Source of the DNA: Synechococcus sp. SB0662_bin_14
Lineage (GTDB): Bacteria; Cyanobacteriota; Cyanobacteriia; PCC-6307; Cyanobiaceae
Direction of reading: 5' to 3'
Length of the DNA stretch: 64,000 nucleotides
NCBI GenBank assembly: GCA_009840445.1
Contig: VXNS01000082.1
Location: 20,124 to 84,123, forward strand
Under the pieces are notes generated by a model. The model made no database searches, had not been told where the DNA came from, and was given only the letters and a program-made list of their open reading frames with translations. Both the position numbers and the translations under genes were made by a program. Numbering within the stretch: position 1 is the stretch's first letter; the number at the start of each line of letters is the position of its first letter. This document shows positions 1 to 8,869 of this stretch, one piece after another.

Positions 1-1097
1 TAGTCCTCCGGCTGAAGCTGCTTGCTGCGGGCCCGTTTCACCAGGTCGGCCCAGGTGCGGGACAGGGAATAGAGGTCCGTGCGCTCCGCATGTCGCAGCA
101 CAGGGGTGATCAACCCGCCGTCCTCCATGGCCACGGCCACGGCCACGTGGATACCGGCGCCAAAACGCATCCCTTCCGGGGTGTAGGCACTGTTCAACTG
201 GGGATGGGCGGCCAGGGTGACGGCAACAGCCTTCACCAGCAGGGCCGTCATGGTGACCCCCCTGGGCTTCACCTGCTTGTAGAACGCTTCCAGCGGGTCG
301 GTGGTGATGGTGTAGCCCACCTGGAAGCAGGGGGCGTCGAGGCTGGCGGTCATGTTGCGGTTGACCGCCTGCTGGGCTGTGGTGAACGCCGCCGCCTGCC
401 CTGGGGCGGCCTTGGCCAGTGCGGGGGCCGGTGCTGTCGGGGTTGAGGTTGCTGCGGCTCCAGCGGGCGCCGGCGCGGCAGGCTTGGGGCGCTCCTCCTG
501 GGCCACTGCGGTGGAGAGCGGTTGCCCAGCCGCACGTTCCACGTCGTTGGCGATGATGCGGCCATGGGGACCACTGCCCTGCAGGCTCTCCAGTGCCACC
601 CCCAACCGCTTGGCCAAGGCCTTGGCGCGAGGGCTGGCGATGATGCGACCTCTAGAGACCGATGCAGGGGCCGGTGTAGCCGCAGAAGTCGGTACGGTTG
701 CCGGCGCGCTGGCGGTTGGGGTCACCGCCGCGTCCGCCGCGGGGGGCGTTTCTGCTGCCGCTGCTGGGGGCGTGCTCTCGGCAGGAGGCTGGCTTGCCGC
801 CGCCTCAGTGCCACGGGCCACGGCACCACGGGCCTTGGCCTCCTCCACCTCCGCTGCAGTGTCTGCCACCAGCGCCAGGGTTTCCCCCACAGGGGCGCTG
901 CTCCCCGCTGGCAGAAGCACCGTGGCCAGGGTGCCACTGTGGAAACACTCCACGTCCATATCAGCCTTATCAGACTCCACCACCAGCACCGCTTCCCCCT
1001 TCTTCACCTCGTCTCCAGGCTGTTTCAGCCAGGACACGATCTTCCCCTCGCTCATGGTTGAGCTCAGAGCCGGCATGAAGATCTCATGAATGGCCAT
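1..1097 (-). CDS. pdhC: Dihydrolipoamide acetyltransferase, E2 of pyruvate dehydrogenase (partial)
   Basis: Acetyl-transferring core of the pyruvate dehydrogenase complex, passing acetyl groups from E1 to CoA on a swinging lipoyl arm. The gene starts at ATG 1097 and runs off the left edge, leaving about 365 N-terminal residues. Residues 1-80 form a lipoyl domain with the modifiable Lys44 in an ESDKAD context. An Ala/Pro/Thr-rich linker follows, then an E1/E3-binding domain near 152-187 (RIIASPRAKALAK), a second Ala/Pro linker and the start of the acyltransferase domain. The catalytic C-terminal motif lies outside the window. The lipoyl synthase at 62550 would supply the cofactor. Some cyanobacterial annotations call this gene odhB; the pyruvate role is the usual one in cyanobacteria. 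Confidence 0.92.
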   Translation of the reverse strand, partial: MAIHEIFMPALSSTMSEGKIVSWLKQPGDEVKKGEAVLVVESDKADMDVECFHSGTLATVLLPAGSSAPVGETLALVADTAAEVEEAKARGAVARGTEAAASQPPAESTPPAAAAETPPAADAAVTPTASAPATVPTSAATPAPASVSRGRIIASPRAKALAKRLGVALESLQGSGPHGRIIANDVERAAGQPLSTAVAQEERPKPAAPAPAGAAATSTPTAPAPALAKAAPGQAAAFTTAQQAVNRNMTASLDAPCFQVGYTITTDPLEAFYKQVKPRGVTMTALLVKAVAVTLAAHPQLNSAYTPEGMRFGAGIHVAVAVAMEDGGLITPVLRHAERTDLYSLSRTWADLVKRARSKQLQPED

Positions 1098-1164
1098 TCA
1101 CTGCCCGATTTTCGCAGTGGCCTATCCTAATCCCTCCCCAGAGCCGGTGCTCTGCCCGCATCCT

Positions 1165-1731
1165 TCAGGTGGTGGGCTCCTGACCCGGTTCCTGTGTTGG
1201 CGGCCTGATGGTGTAGGTGCGGTGAAACTTCTCGGTGAGGGTGAGCCAATAGGAGCGCCCGTCCTGTTCCCGGCGCCGCGCAACGAACCCCTGGGCCATG
1301 AGTTCCTTGATATGGTCATAGGCTCCCGAACCACGCATGTCCACCAGCACCGCTTGGCGGATGGGTTGCTTGAGGGCAATGGCGGCCAGGGTGCGCAGGG
1401 TGGCGGCGCACAGGTCGAGGGGCACCAGCGTATGGACCAAATCCGCCAAATCCGCCTGCAGTTGCAGGCTGTATCCGTCCCCGTCCTGGCGAATTTCCAG
1501 GGCGGTCTCCCGGTGGGCGTAGTCCGCCATCAGGATCATCAAGGCCGTGGAGGCCTCCTCCGAGGAGCAGCCAGCCAGTTGGGCCAACTCCTTGAGCATC
1601 ACGGCGCGACCCTTCAGATAGAGAATGGCCTCCAGTCGGGCCGGGAGAGACAGGGCTGCCGCCGCCACTGCTCCCGCAGAACCTTCTGCTTCAGCCGAGG
1701 AAGAGTTGGTAGGCTTGGTTGCCGGTTTCAT
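1165..1731 (-). CDS. scpB: Segregation and condensation protein B
   Basis: Kleisin-associated winged-helix subunit of the bacterial SMC-ScpAB condensin, acting in chromosome compaction and segregation. The family signature begins SLPARLEAILYLKGRAV and continues through the helical repeats (LAQLAGCSSEEA, LRTLAAIALKQPIRQA, RGSGAYDHIKELMAQGFV) to a C-terminal strand that reads like the second winged-helix domain. Two starts are possible: ATG 1731, which overlaps the 3' end of ilvA by 41 bases, or GTG 1668, which avoids the overlap and removes a low-complexity leader. Co-directional with ilvA, so probably co-transcribed with it. Confidence 0.88.
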   Translation of the reverse strand: MKPATKPTNSSSAEAEGSAGAVAAAALSLPARLEAILYLKGRAVMLKELAQLAGCSSEEASTALMILMADYAHRETALEIRQDGDGYSLQLQADLADLVHTLVPLDLCAATLRTLAAIALKQPIRQAVLVDMRGSGAYDHIKELMAQGFVARRREQDGRSYWLTLTEKFHRTYTIRPPTQEPGQEPTT

Positions 1732-3226
1732 CCCAATAGCGATACCCCAGGGTTTGCAGAAAAGCCCGCCAGTCCTGCCGCTCTGTTTCAGGCACCTGCA
1801 CGGCCACCACAATACGGCCATAGTCTGCCCCCTGGTTGCGGTAGTGGAACATGCTCAGGTTCCAGTTGGGTCGCATGTGGGACACAAAGTGCATGAGGGC
1901 GCCGGGCCGCTCGGGAAACTCGAAGCGGTAGAGCAACTCGCCGCTGGCTGCCGGGCAGCGACCCCCCACCATGTGGCGGATATGCACTTTTGAGAGTTCG
2001 TCGTCGCTGAGATTCACCGTGGCAAAGCCGCCCTCCTGCAACCGCCGCACCAGCGCATCGGTGTCCTTGTGACCGTGTACCTCCACGCCAATGAAGATAT
2101 GGGCCTGTTCCGGGTCGGCCATGCGGTAGCTGAACTCCGTCAGGTTGTGGTTGCCCAGCATGGTGCAGAACCGCAGCAGGCTGCCGGGGCGCTCCGGAAT
2201 GGTGACGGCCAGCAAGGCTTCCCGCTCGGCACCCAACTCCGCCCGCTCCGCCACAAAACGCAACCGGTCGAAGTTCATGTTGGCGCCACAGGCCACGGCC
2301 ACCAACTGCTGATTGCGCCGCCCCCGGTTGATCACGTCCTGCTTGAGCCCGGCAACGGCCAGGGCGCCGGAAGGCTCCAGCACGGAGCGGGTGTCTTCAA
2401 ACACGTCCTTGATGGCTGCACAGATGGCGTCGGTGTCCACGAGCACCATGTGGTCCACGTATTGGCGGCAGAGACGAAAGGTTTCCTCCCCCACTTGGCG
2501 CACCGCCACGCCGTCCGCAAAGACGCCCACCTGTTCAAGGCACACCCGCCGGCCAGCCGCCAGGGAGCGGGTCATACTGTCCGAATCAACGGGTTCCACA
2601 CCGATGATCTCCACTTCGGGCCACAGGGCTTTCACGTAGGCGGCAATGCCGCTGATCAATCCCCCTCCGCCTACGGCTACGTAAATGGCCGTGGGTGGCT
2701 GCGCCATCTGGCGCAGGATCTCCATGCCGATGGTGCCTTGCCCGGCAATCACCTCCGGATCGTCAAAGGCGTGAATGAAGCAAAGCCCCTGCTCCTCCAC
2801 CAGCTTTCGGGCATGGTTGCACGCGTCGTCAAAGGAGCTGCCATAGAGCACCACCTCGGCCCCCAGACGGTCCACACTGCGCACCTTGACCGCAGGAGTG
2901 GTGCCGGGCATCACAATCACGGCGCGGCAACCACGGCGCTGGGCCGCCAGGGCCACACCCTGGGCATGGTTCCCGGCACTGGCCGTCACCACGCCCCGGC
3001 TGAGTTCTTCTGCCGACAACAACCGGATGCGGTTGTAGGCCCCCCGCAACTTGAAGGAAAACACCGACTGCAAGTCTTCCCGTTTGAACCACACCTGGTT
3101 GCCCAGGTCACGGCTCAGGTTCTTGGCCACCTCCAGAGGGCTTTCGATGGCCACGTCATACACCTGGGCCCGCAGAATGCGCTCCAGGTAGCTGTGGTTT
3201 CGTGCCGGGAGTTCAGTGGAGTTCAC
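1691..3226 (-). CDS. ilvA: Threonine ammonia-lyase, biosynthetic
   Basis: PLP enzyme converting threonine to 2-oxobutanoate, the first step of isoleucine synthesis. The 511-residue length matches the long biosynthetic form. Lys59 in SVFSFKLRGAYNR is the expected Schiff-base lysine; SAGNHAQG and the phosphate-binding VGGGGLISG loop follow. The C-terminal third has two ACT-like repeats (LLAVTIPERPGSLLRFCTML and LLYRFEFPERPGALMHFV), which in this family sense isoleucine and valine. The start is GTG 3226, which overlaps the end of the upstream amidohydrolase by 14 bases, suggesting translational coupling. Confidence 0.96.
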   Translation of the reverse strand: MNSTELPARNHSYLERILRAQVYDVAIESPLEVAKNLSRDLGNQVWFKREDLQSVFSFKLRGAYNRIRLLSAEELSRGVVTASAGNHAQGVALAAQRRGCRAVIVMPGTTPAVKVRSVDRLGAEVVLYGSSFDDACNHARKLVEEQGLCFIHAFDDPEVIAGQGTIGMEILRQMAQPPTAIYVAVGGGGLISGIAAYVKALWPEVEIIGVEPVDSDSMTRSLAAGRRVCLEQVGVFADGVAVRQVGEETFRLCRQYVDHMVLVDTDAICAAIKDVFEDTRSVLEPSGALAVAGLKQDVINRGRRNQQLVAVACGANMNFDRLRFVAERAELGAEREALLAVTIPERPGSLLRFCTMLGNHNLTEFSYRMADPEQAHIFIGVEVHGHKDTDALVRRLQEGGFATVNLSDDELSKVHIRHMVGGRCPAASGELLYRFEFPERPGALMHFVSHMRPNWNLSMFHYRNQGADYGRIVVAVQVPETERQDWRAFLQTLGYRYWDETGNQAYQLFLG

Positions 3227-4631
3227 TCATCACCTCCCGCACCCGGTCCGCGAAACCGTGGGCCCGCTCCATCACCGCCGCCTCGTCCACGGTGAGGATC
3301 CGGCGATCCTGCACCACAATCCGCCCGTTCACAATGACCGTGGCCACGTCGCTGCCCCGGGCTGCGTACACCAAGTGGGAATAGACGTGGTAGAGGGGGG
3401 TCAGGCCGGGGCGTTGCATGTCCACAAGGACCACGTCAGCCCGTTTGCCCGGCTCCAGGGAGCCGATCTGGTCATGCAGGTTGAGCACCCGGGCGCCCCC
3501 CATGGTGGCCATGCGGAAGACCGTCTCCGCCGGTAGGGCGGCCGGGTCCCCCAACTGGAACTTCTGGATCTTGGCGGCGGCGTCCATCTCGTCGAACAGG
3601 TCCAGGTCGTTGTTGCTGGCGGGTCCGTCCGTCCCCAACCCCACGGGAATCCCCGCGGCCAGGGCCGCTGTTACCGGGGCCGCCTTGGGGATGCCCAACT
3701 TCATGTTGCTCTGTGGGTTGTGGGCAATGCCGGCGCCGCCGGCCGCGATGCGCTCCACGTCCTCGTCGGACAGGTAGATGGAGTGGGCCAGCACGGTGCC
3801 GGGCCTGAGGGCGCCGATTGAATCCAGGGCCTCCACCACCCCCATGCCGGTTGCTTGTCGGGCAGTGGCGTCTTCAGAAGGATCCTCAAGGATATGAATC
3901 TGAAAGACGGCATCATGGGCCTCCGCCACCCGGAAGGCCGCCTCCACGGCGGAGAGGGGCGTGGTGTAGAGGGCGTGGGCGGAGACGGAAGGCACCAGGG
4001 TGGGGTGGTCCCGGTACTGCTCCATGAACACCGCCGCATCCTTGAGGGCAGCCTCCGGCGTGGGGAAGTCAGGGGTGGGGAAGCCCACCACTACAGGACC
4101 GGTGACGACACGAATTCCCGCATCAATGGTTGCCCGGGCCATCTGGTCACGGAAGTAGTACATATCCGTGAAAGTGGTTGTGCCGCTCTTCAGCATCTCG
4201 ACCGAGGAGAGCAACGTTCCCCAGTACACGAAGTCCGGGGCCACCAGAGCAGCCTCGGCGGGGAAGATGTGGTCGTTCAACCAGGTCATGAGGGGAAGAT
4301 CGTCCGCCATGCCCCGCAGGAGAGACATGGCCGCGTGGCCGTGGGTGTTCACCAGCCCCGGGATGACCACGTGCCCTGTCGCGTCAATGACCTGAACCTC
4401 AGCGGGGCGGGGCGCATCCGGCTTTAGCAGGGCGGCGATGCGGTCCCCCTCGATGAGCACGGCGCCCCCGTCCAGGATGGTGCCTTCAGCATCCATGGTG
4501 ACCACCATGCCGCCGTCAATGAGCAGGGGGCGGCCGGGTGCGGCGGGGCTGGCCGGGGCGGCGGCCACAGGATGGACCTTCAGAAGGCCGGCCACAAACA
4601 CCGGCAACAGGGGAAGAAGGCGGCGCAACAT
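3213..4631 (-). CDS. MTA/SAH deaminase-like amidohydrolase with signal peptide
   Basis: Metal-dependent amidohydrolase of the TrzN/MtaD group, whose members deaminate 5'-methylthioadenosine, S-adenosylhomocysteine or related bases. Metal ligands are visible: NTHGH (His97, His99), QIHILED, LAHSIYLSDED and GTDGPASNNDLDLFDEM. The closing strand LEPGKRADVVLVD and a C-terminal MtaD-like tail are present. From ATG 4631 the protein begins MLRRLLPLLPVFVAGLLKVH and ends this leader in PVAAAPA, a typical Sec signal peptide; TTG 4640 would add three residues. Most relatives are cytoplasmic, so export is unusual. The true substrate cannot be read from sequence. Overlaps ilvA and is probably in its operon. 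Confidence 0.82.
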   Translation of the reverse strand: MLRRLLPLLPVFVAGLLKVHPVAAAPASPAAPGRPLLIDGGMVVTMDAEGTILDGGAVLIEGDRIAALLKPDAPRPAEVQVIDATGHVVIPGLVNTHGHAAMSLLRGMADDLPLMTWLNDHIFPAEAALVAPDFVYWGTLLSSVEMLKSGTTTFTDMYYFRDQMARATIDAGIRVVTGPVVVGFPTPDFPTPEAALKDAAVFMEQYRDHPTLVPSVSAHALYTTPLSAVEAAFRVAEAHDAVFQIHILEDPSEDATARQATGMGVVEALDSIGALRPGTVLAHSIYLSDEDVERIAAGGAGIAHNPQSNMKLGIPKAAPVTAALAAGIPVGLGTDGPASNNDLDLFDEMDAAAKIQKFQLGDPAALPAETVFRMATMGGARVLNLHDQIGSLEPGKRADVVLVDMQRPGLTPLYHVYSHLVYAARGSDVATVIVNGRIVVQDRRILTVDEAAVMERAHGFADRVREVMSELH

Positions 4632-4721
4632 CAGCCACAAGCGTGGGCGCTGGTCAAGACCCTAGCAGTGGCATAACGTTGACCAACACCGGGGTGTGCC
4701 CCCGTCGCCGGCACCCCCCGA

Positions 4722-6620
4722 TCAAAGGCGGTCCAACCGCACCAGTTCGGCAAAGCTGGGGGAGAGGCTGCGCAACTCCTCGAAGCTGCCGGAGGCTTTG
4801 ACGCAACCGTTGGCCAGTTCATGGATCCGGTCGCAGCGGGCCACGGTGGCCAGGCGGTGGGCGATGATCACCGTGGTGCATTGCCGACCCACCTGATCCA
4901 GGGCCTGAATGACGTCGCTCTCGGTGCGGTTGTCCAGTGCGCTGGTGGCTTCGTCCAGCAGCAAAAACCGGGCGCGACGGTAGAAGGCCCGTGCCAGGGC
5001 GATGCGCTGCCGCTGACCACCGGAAAGCTGAACGCCGTTTTGACCGACGGGTGTCTGTAAACCCGAGGGAAGGCTGGCCACAAGTTCCGCCAACTGGGCG
5101 GCGGCGATGGCCTCCTGAACCCGGTCGTGGTCAATGGCCTCCTCCGCTACCCCGAAGGCCACGTTCTGCTCCATGGTGCCGTCCAGCAACTGGATCAACT
5201 GGGGCACGTGGGCGCAGCTCACCTGCCAGGCGGGCCGCTGCCGCCCACTCAGGGGTTGGCCGTCCAGTTCCAGACTACCCCGTTGGGGATGGAGCAGGGC
5301 CAGCAGCACATGGCCCGCGGTGGTTTTACCACTGCCGGTGGCGCCCACCAGCGCCACCCGTGAACCCACGGGAATGGTGAGATTCAACTGCCGCAGCACC
5401 CAGCCTGAACCCTCCTGGCCATCTGCTGCCGCAGCGTTCCCGTGCTGGTGTCGTCCATAGCCGTACCACACGTCACGGAGCCCAATGGTGTGGCGGGGAA
5501 ACACCGCCTCGGGGGAGGATACGCCAGGGGAGGCGAGGGTGAGACGCTGGCGGGGCAGGTTCAGCAACTCCACCACCTTGTTCACCATGGGCAGGCCGCC
5601 CCGCAACTGGATCAGTGAGGAGAACACGTCCTGAAGGGGGGGCATCAGCCGCAGCCCCGCCAGGGCCAGGGCCGCCAGGAAAGGAATCACCTGCCGCACC
5701 TGTTCCAGGTCGCCCCGCAGCAGCGGGGGAAGGGTGCCCAGTCCAAAAATGAGGGTAATGCCCAGAGGCTCCACCAGCAGGCGGGGGAGTTGGGGGAGGG
5801 TCTCCAGTTGCCATGCGTAGCGCCGGGCCTCACCCACGGACTGCACAAACTGTTGCTGGAAATAGGGCTCTTGCTGGGCCAGTTGAATGTCCCGCACAGA
5901 GTTGAGGGATTCCATCAGCAGACAGGTGGAGCGCTGGGCCAACTGGACCGTCTTCTGGCTGGCGCGGCGCAGGTAAGGGGTGAACACCAGGGAAATGGTC
6001 AGGTAGGCTGCCACCAGCAGGATCAACAGCCCTGTGGCCAGGCCCCGCCCCACCAGCAACACACCGGTGGAGACGCACACCAGCGTCAGACAGGCCCCCA
6101 CCAAGCGCAGCAACGGGTAGATCACCTGCACGGCGGTGGCTTTCACGTTGCCGATGATCAACTCGGTGAGGTCACCGGTTCTGGTGCTGAGGTGGTAGGT
6201 CAGCTCCTGGCCCATCACCTTGGCGTAGATCCGTGTGGAGAGGTCGTACCAGATGTGGGCCGACAGCTTTTGCTGACTCACTTGCAACCCCAGCTTGCTC
6301 AGGGAGGCCAGCCAGACCAGCAGGGTGAACAGGCCCACCAGCCAGAGGGTCTGGTCATGGAGTCCTCCCCCGAACACCTTGATGCCAGGCAGTTGGTTGG
6401 GGAGGGGAACATCCACCAGCGCCGCCGTGAGCCGTGCCAGCAGAACCACCATCACCAGGTCAACGAGACCGGCCACCCCGGAGAGCGCCAGCAGCGCCAG
6501 CAGGACAGGGCGGCGACGGCGCGGCAGGGTCCTCAGCAACTGGAGCAGTTGCCTGGCTGTGGCGCCTCTGGGCCACAGCGGCAGCCACGGAAGTCTGGGG
6601 GGTGGGGAAGAAGACGGCAA
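4722..6620 (-). CDS. ABC transporter, fused permease and ATPase
   Basis: Half-transporter of the exporter type, expected to work as a homodimer in a cell membrane. Residues 1-330 hold about six hydrophobic segments (LLALLALSGVAGLVDLVMVVLL is the first). The nucleotide-binding domain has Walker A GATGSGKTT near 426, the LSGGQ signature near 532, Walker B LLLDEATSALD near 553 and the switch histidine in IIAHRLATV. The apparent start is TTG 6620; no ATG is available nearby. The domain layout is MsbA/HetC-like, but cargo (lipid, peptide or polysaccharide) cannot be judged. The neighbours are unrelated. Confidence 0.88.
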   Translation of the reverse strand: MPSSSPPPRLPWLPLWPRGATARQLLQLLRTLPRRRRPVLLALLALSGVAGLVDLVMVVLLARLTAALVDVPLPNQLPGIKVFGGGLHDQTLWLVGLFTLLVWLASLSKLGLQVSQQKLSAHIWYDLSTRIYAKVMGQELTYHLSTRTGDLTELIIGNVKATAVQVIYPLLRLVGACLTLVCVSTGVLLVGRGLATGLLILLVAAYLTISLVFTPYLRRASQKTVQLAQRSTCLLMESLNSVRDIQLAQQEPYFQQQFVQSVGEARRYAWQLETLPQLPRLLVEPLGITLIFGLGTLPPLLRGDLEQVRQVIPFLAALALAGLRLMPPLQDVFSSLIQLRGGLPMVNKVVELLNLPRQRLTLASPGVSSPEAVFPRHTIGLRDVWYGYGRHQHGNAAAADGQEGSGWVLRQLNLTIPVGSRVALVGATGSGKTTAGHVLLALLHPQRGSLELDGQPLSGRQRPAWQVSCAHVPQLIQLLDGTMEQNVAFGVAEEAIDHDRVQEAIAAAQLAELVASLPSGLQTPVGQNGVQLSGGQRQRIALARAFYRRARFLLLDEATSALDNRTESDVIQALDQVGRQCTTVIIAHRLATVARCDRIHELANGCVKASGSFEELRSLSPSFAELVRLDRL

Positions 6621-6650
6621 GAGATCAGTCCCCTGTGCCAGCGGCCGGCG

Positions 6651-7049
6651 TTAGTAGGGAAACACGAGAACGGCAATGGCATCCACTTCCACCCGGGCCC
6701 CCTTGGGGAGCGCCGCCACCTGGACACAGGCCCGCGCCGGCAGGACCCCTGTGCCGAACATCTCCCCATAAAGCCTGTTCACCAAGGCAAAGTGCCCCAG
6801 ATCGGTGAGATAGATGGTGGTGCGCACCACATGGCCAGGGGTGGCCCCTGCGGCTTTGAGCACTGCCTTCAGGTTGTGAAGCGCCTGGGTGGTCTCCGCC
6901 TCCACGTCGTCGGGGAGTCCCACCATGGCGCCGGTTTGAGGATCCAGGCCAATCTGGCCCGAGCAGTAGATGGTATTTCCTGCCCGCACGGCCTGGCTGT
7001 AGGGACCCACCGGAGCCGGTGCATCGGGGGTGAAAACGGCCTCTGCCAT
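6651..7049 (-). CDS. ridA: RidA family enamine/imine deaminase
   Basis: Small trimeric enzyme that hydrolyses reactive 2-aminoacrylate and related enamines released by PLP enzymes such as threonine ammonia-lyase. At 132 residues it has normal family length. It contains the N-terminal APAPVGPYSQAVRAG segment, the YCSGQIGLDPQTG strand and the C-terminal PKGARVEVDAIAV; the active-site Arg is in LPARACVQVAALPKG. ATG 7049. It lies in the same minus-strand run as ilvA, whose side product it would remove, but the two are separated by other genes. Confidence 0.94.
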   Translation of the reverse strand: MAEAVFTPDAPAPVGPYSQAVRAGNTIYCSGQIGLDPQTGAMVGLPDDVEAETTQALHNLKAVLKAAGATPGHVVRTTIYLTDLGHFALVNRLYGEMFGTGVLPARACVQVAALPKGARVEVDAIAVLVFPY

Positions 7050-7116
7050 CGTGGGGATTGTCAGCGCAGATTCCAGACTGCCAGATGGGTATGCCTCCGT
7101 GCCGGAAGGGGGTGCT

Positions 7117-8784
7117 CTACAGGGCGATGGGCTCCATCCCGCTCACCACGGGCGCCACGGCAGTCAACTCCAACTCCGGGTGATCCCCGTGGAGTTGCTG
7201 AAGATTCCAACTGTTCTTGAAGAGCAGCACGGGACGATTCCAGGAATCCCGCACGGCTTTGCAGTTGAACAGTCGTCCCAGGGCCTCCAGGGCGGGCCAG
7301 CCCCCGGTCACCCAGCGGGCCGTGGTGAACCCCAGGGGCTCCAGGCGGGTGGGGACGCCGTAGTCGTGTTCCAGGCGGTGCTGCACCACCTCCAACTGCA
7401 ACTGACCCACAGCCGCCAGGATGGGGTTGCGCTTGCCGGGATCCGTGTCGTAGAGAATCTGCACAGCCCCCTCTTCCCGCAACGCGTTCACCCCCTTGCG
7501 AAACCCCTTAAAGGCGGAGGGGTTGGGGTTATGGAGCCAACTGAAGATCTCGGGACTGAAACAGGGAATGCCTTCGTATTCCACCTTTTGACCCTGGTAA
7601 AGGGTGTCGCCAATGGCAAACACACCGGGATTGTTCAGCCCGATCACGTCGCCGGGGTAGGCCCGATCCACGACGGAGCGGTCCTGGCCAAAAAGCTTTT
7701 GGGGTCGGGAGAGGCGAATGGCTTTGCCGCTGCGGGCATGGTGCGCCACCATGTCCCGCTCGAAGGCGCCGGAGCAGACCCGCAAAAAAGCCACCCGGTC
7801 CCGGTGGCGTGGATCCATGTTGGCCTGCAACTTGAAGATGAAGCCACTGAACCGAGGGCTCAGCGGATCAATGCGCCCAGCGCTACTGGTGCGGGCCATG
7901 GGGGGAAGGGCCAGGTCCAGAAAGGCTTTCAGAAAAGGGTGGACGCCAAAATTGGTCATGGCCGAGCCAAAAAACACCGGCGTCAGGTCCCCCTGATGGA
8001 TGGCCTCCAGCGTCAAGTCCGCTCCAGCGCCGTCCAGCAACTCCAACTCCTCAAGAGCCTGCTGGAGCAGGTCCGCCTCCACCAACTCCGGCAGGCGGGG
8101 ATCTTCCAGGCCCATTTCCAACTCCTCGGCTTGACGACCCCGCTCACCCCGCTGGAACAGAATTGCCCGGCGGCGACGGCGATCAATGACGCCACGGAAT
8201 TGATCGCCACTACCGATGGGCCAGTTCACCGGCCAGCACAGCAGCCCCAGCTCCTGCTCGATCTCGTCAACCAACTCCAGGGGTTCCCGCCCCGGCCGGT
8301 CCATCTTGTTGATGAAGGTGAACAGGGGAATGCGCCGCAGGCGGCACACCTCGAAAAGCTTGCGGGTCTGCGGCTCCAGGCCTTTGGCGGCATCCTCCAG
8401 CATGACCGCGTTGTCAGCCGCCGCCAGGGTGCGGTAGGTGTCTTCGGAAAAGTCCTGGTGGCCGGGGGTGTCCAGCAGATTGATGGTGTGGGGGCCGTAG
8501 TCGAACTGCAACACGGTGGAGGTGATGGAAATACCGCGCTGTTTCTCCAGCTCCATCCAGTCGGACGTCACCCGCCGTTGTTCCCCCCGTGTGCGCACAG
8601 CCCCCGCCTGCTGAATGGCGCCGCCGTAGAGCAGGAGCTTCTCCGTCAGCGTGGTCTTGCCGGCGTCCGGGTGGGAAATGATGGCAAAGTTGCGCCGCCT
8701 GGCCACCGCCGCGGCCTGCTCCTGTTCCAAAGTCTCCCCGGTTGGGCGGATTGCACCGGTCTCACAACTGCGACTGCTGACCAC
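7117..8784 (-). CDS. prfC: Peptide chain release factor 3
   Basis: GTPase that releases class I release factors from the ribosome after termination. At 555 residues it has near-typical length. GTP motifs are SHPDAGKTT (38-45), DTPGH (105-109) and NKMD (159-162); the switch I region reads [22 protein letters not shown]. The C-terminal half has the RF3-specific domains with [11 protein letters not shown] and [18 protein letters not shown]. The start is GTG 8784, about 85 bases from the divergent nrdJ start, so both promoters share that gap. Confidence 0.95.
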   Translation of the reverse strand: MVSSRSCETGAIRPTGETLEQEQAAAVARRRNFAIISHPDAGKTTLTEKLLLYGGAIQQAGAVRTRGEQRRVTSDWMELEKQRGISITSTVLQFDYGPHTINLLDTPGHQDFSEDTYRTLAAADNAVMLEDAAKGLEPQTRKLFEVCRLRRIPLFTFINKMDRPGREPLELVDEIEQELGLLCWPVNWPIGSGDQFRGVIDRRRRRAILFQRGERGRQAEELEMGLEDPRLPELVEADLLQQALEELELLDGAGADLTLEAIHQGDLTPVFFGSAMTNFGVHPFLKAFLDLALPPMARTSSAGRIDPLSPRFSGFIFKLQANMDPRHRDRVAFLRVCSGAFERDMVAHHARSGKAIRLSRPQKLFGQDRSVVDRAYPGDVIGLNNPGVFAIGDTLYQGQKVEYEGIPCFSPEIFSWLHNPNPSAFKGFRKGVNALREEGAVQILYDTDPGKRNPILAAVGQLQLEVVQHRLEHDYGVPTRLEPLGFTTARWVTGGWPALEALGRLFNCKAVRDSWNRPVLLFKNSWNLQQLHGDHPELELTAVAPVVSGMEPIAL

Positions 8785-8869
8785 AAATCTTCCTGGCGGG
8801 CATCTTCATATCTTCTACCTTGCCCCCATGAATGCCATGCCATAGCCTGGGCCTCCGACGCCTCTGCGG

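Noticed and set aside
8785..8869. Cobalamin riboswitch upstream of nrdJ
   Set aside because: The gap is only 85 bases and shows no B12-box-like pattern; too short for a full cobalamin riboswitch.
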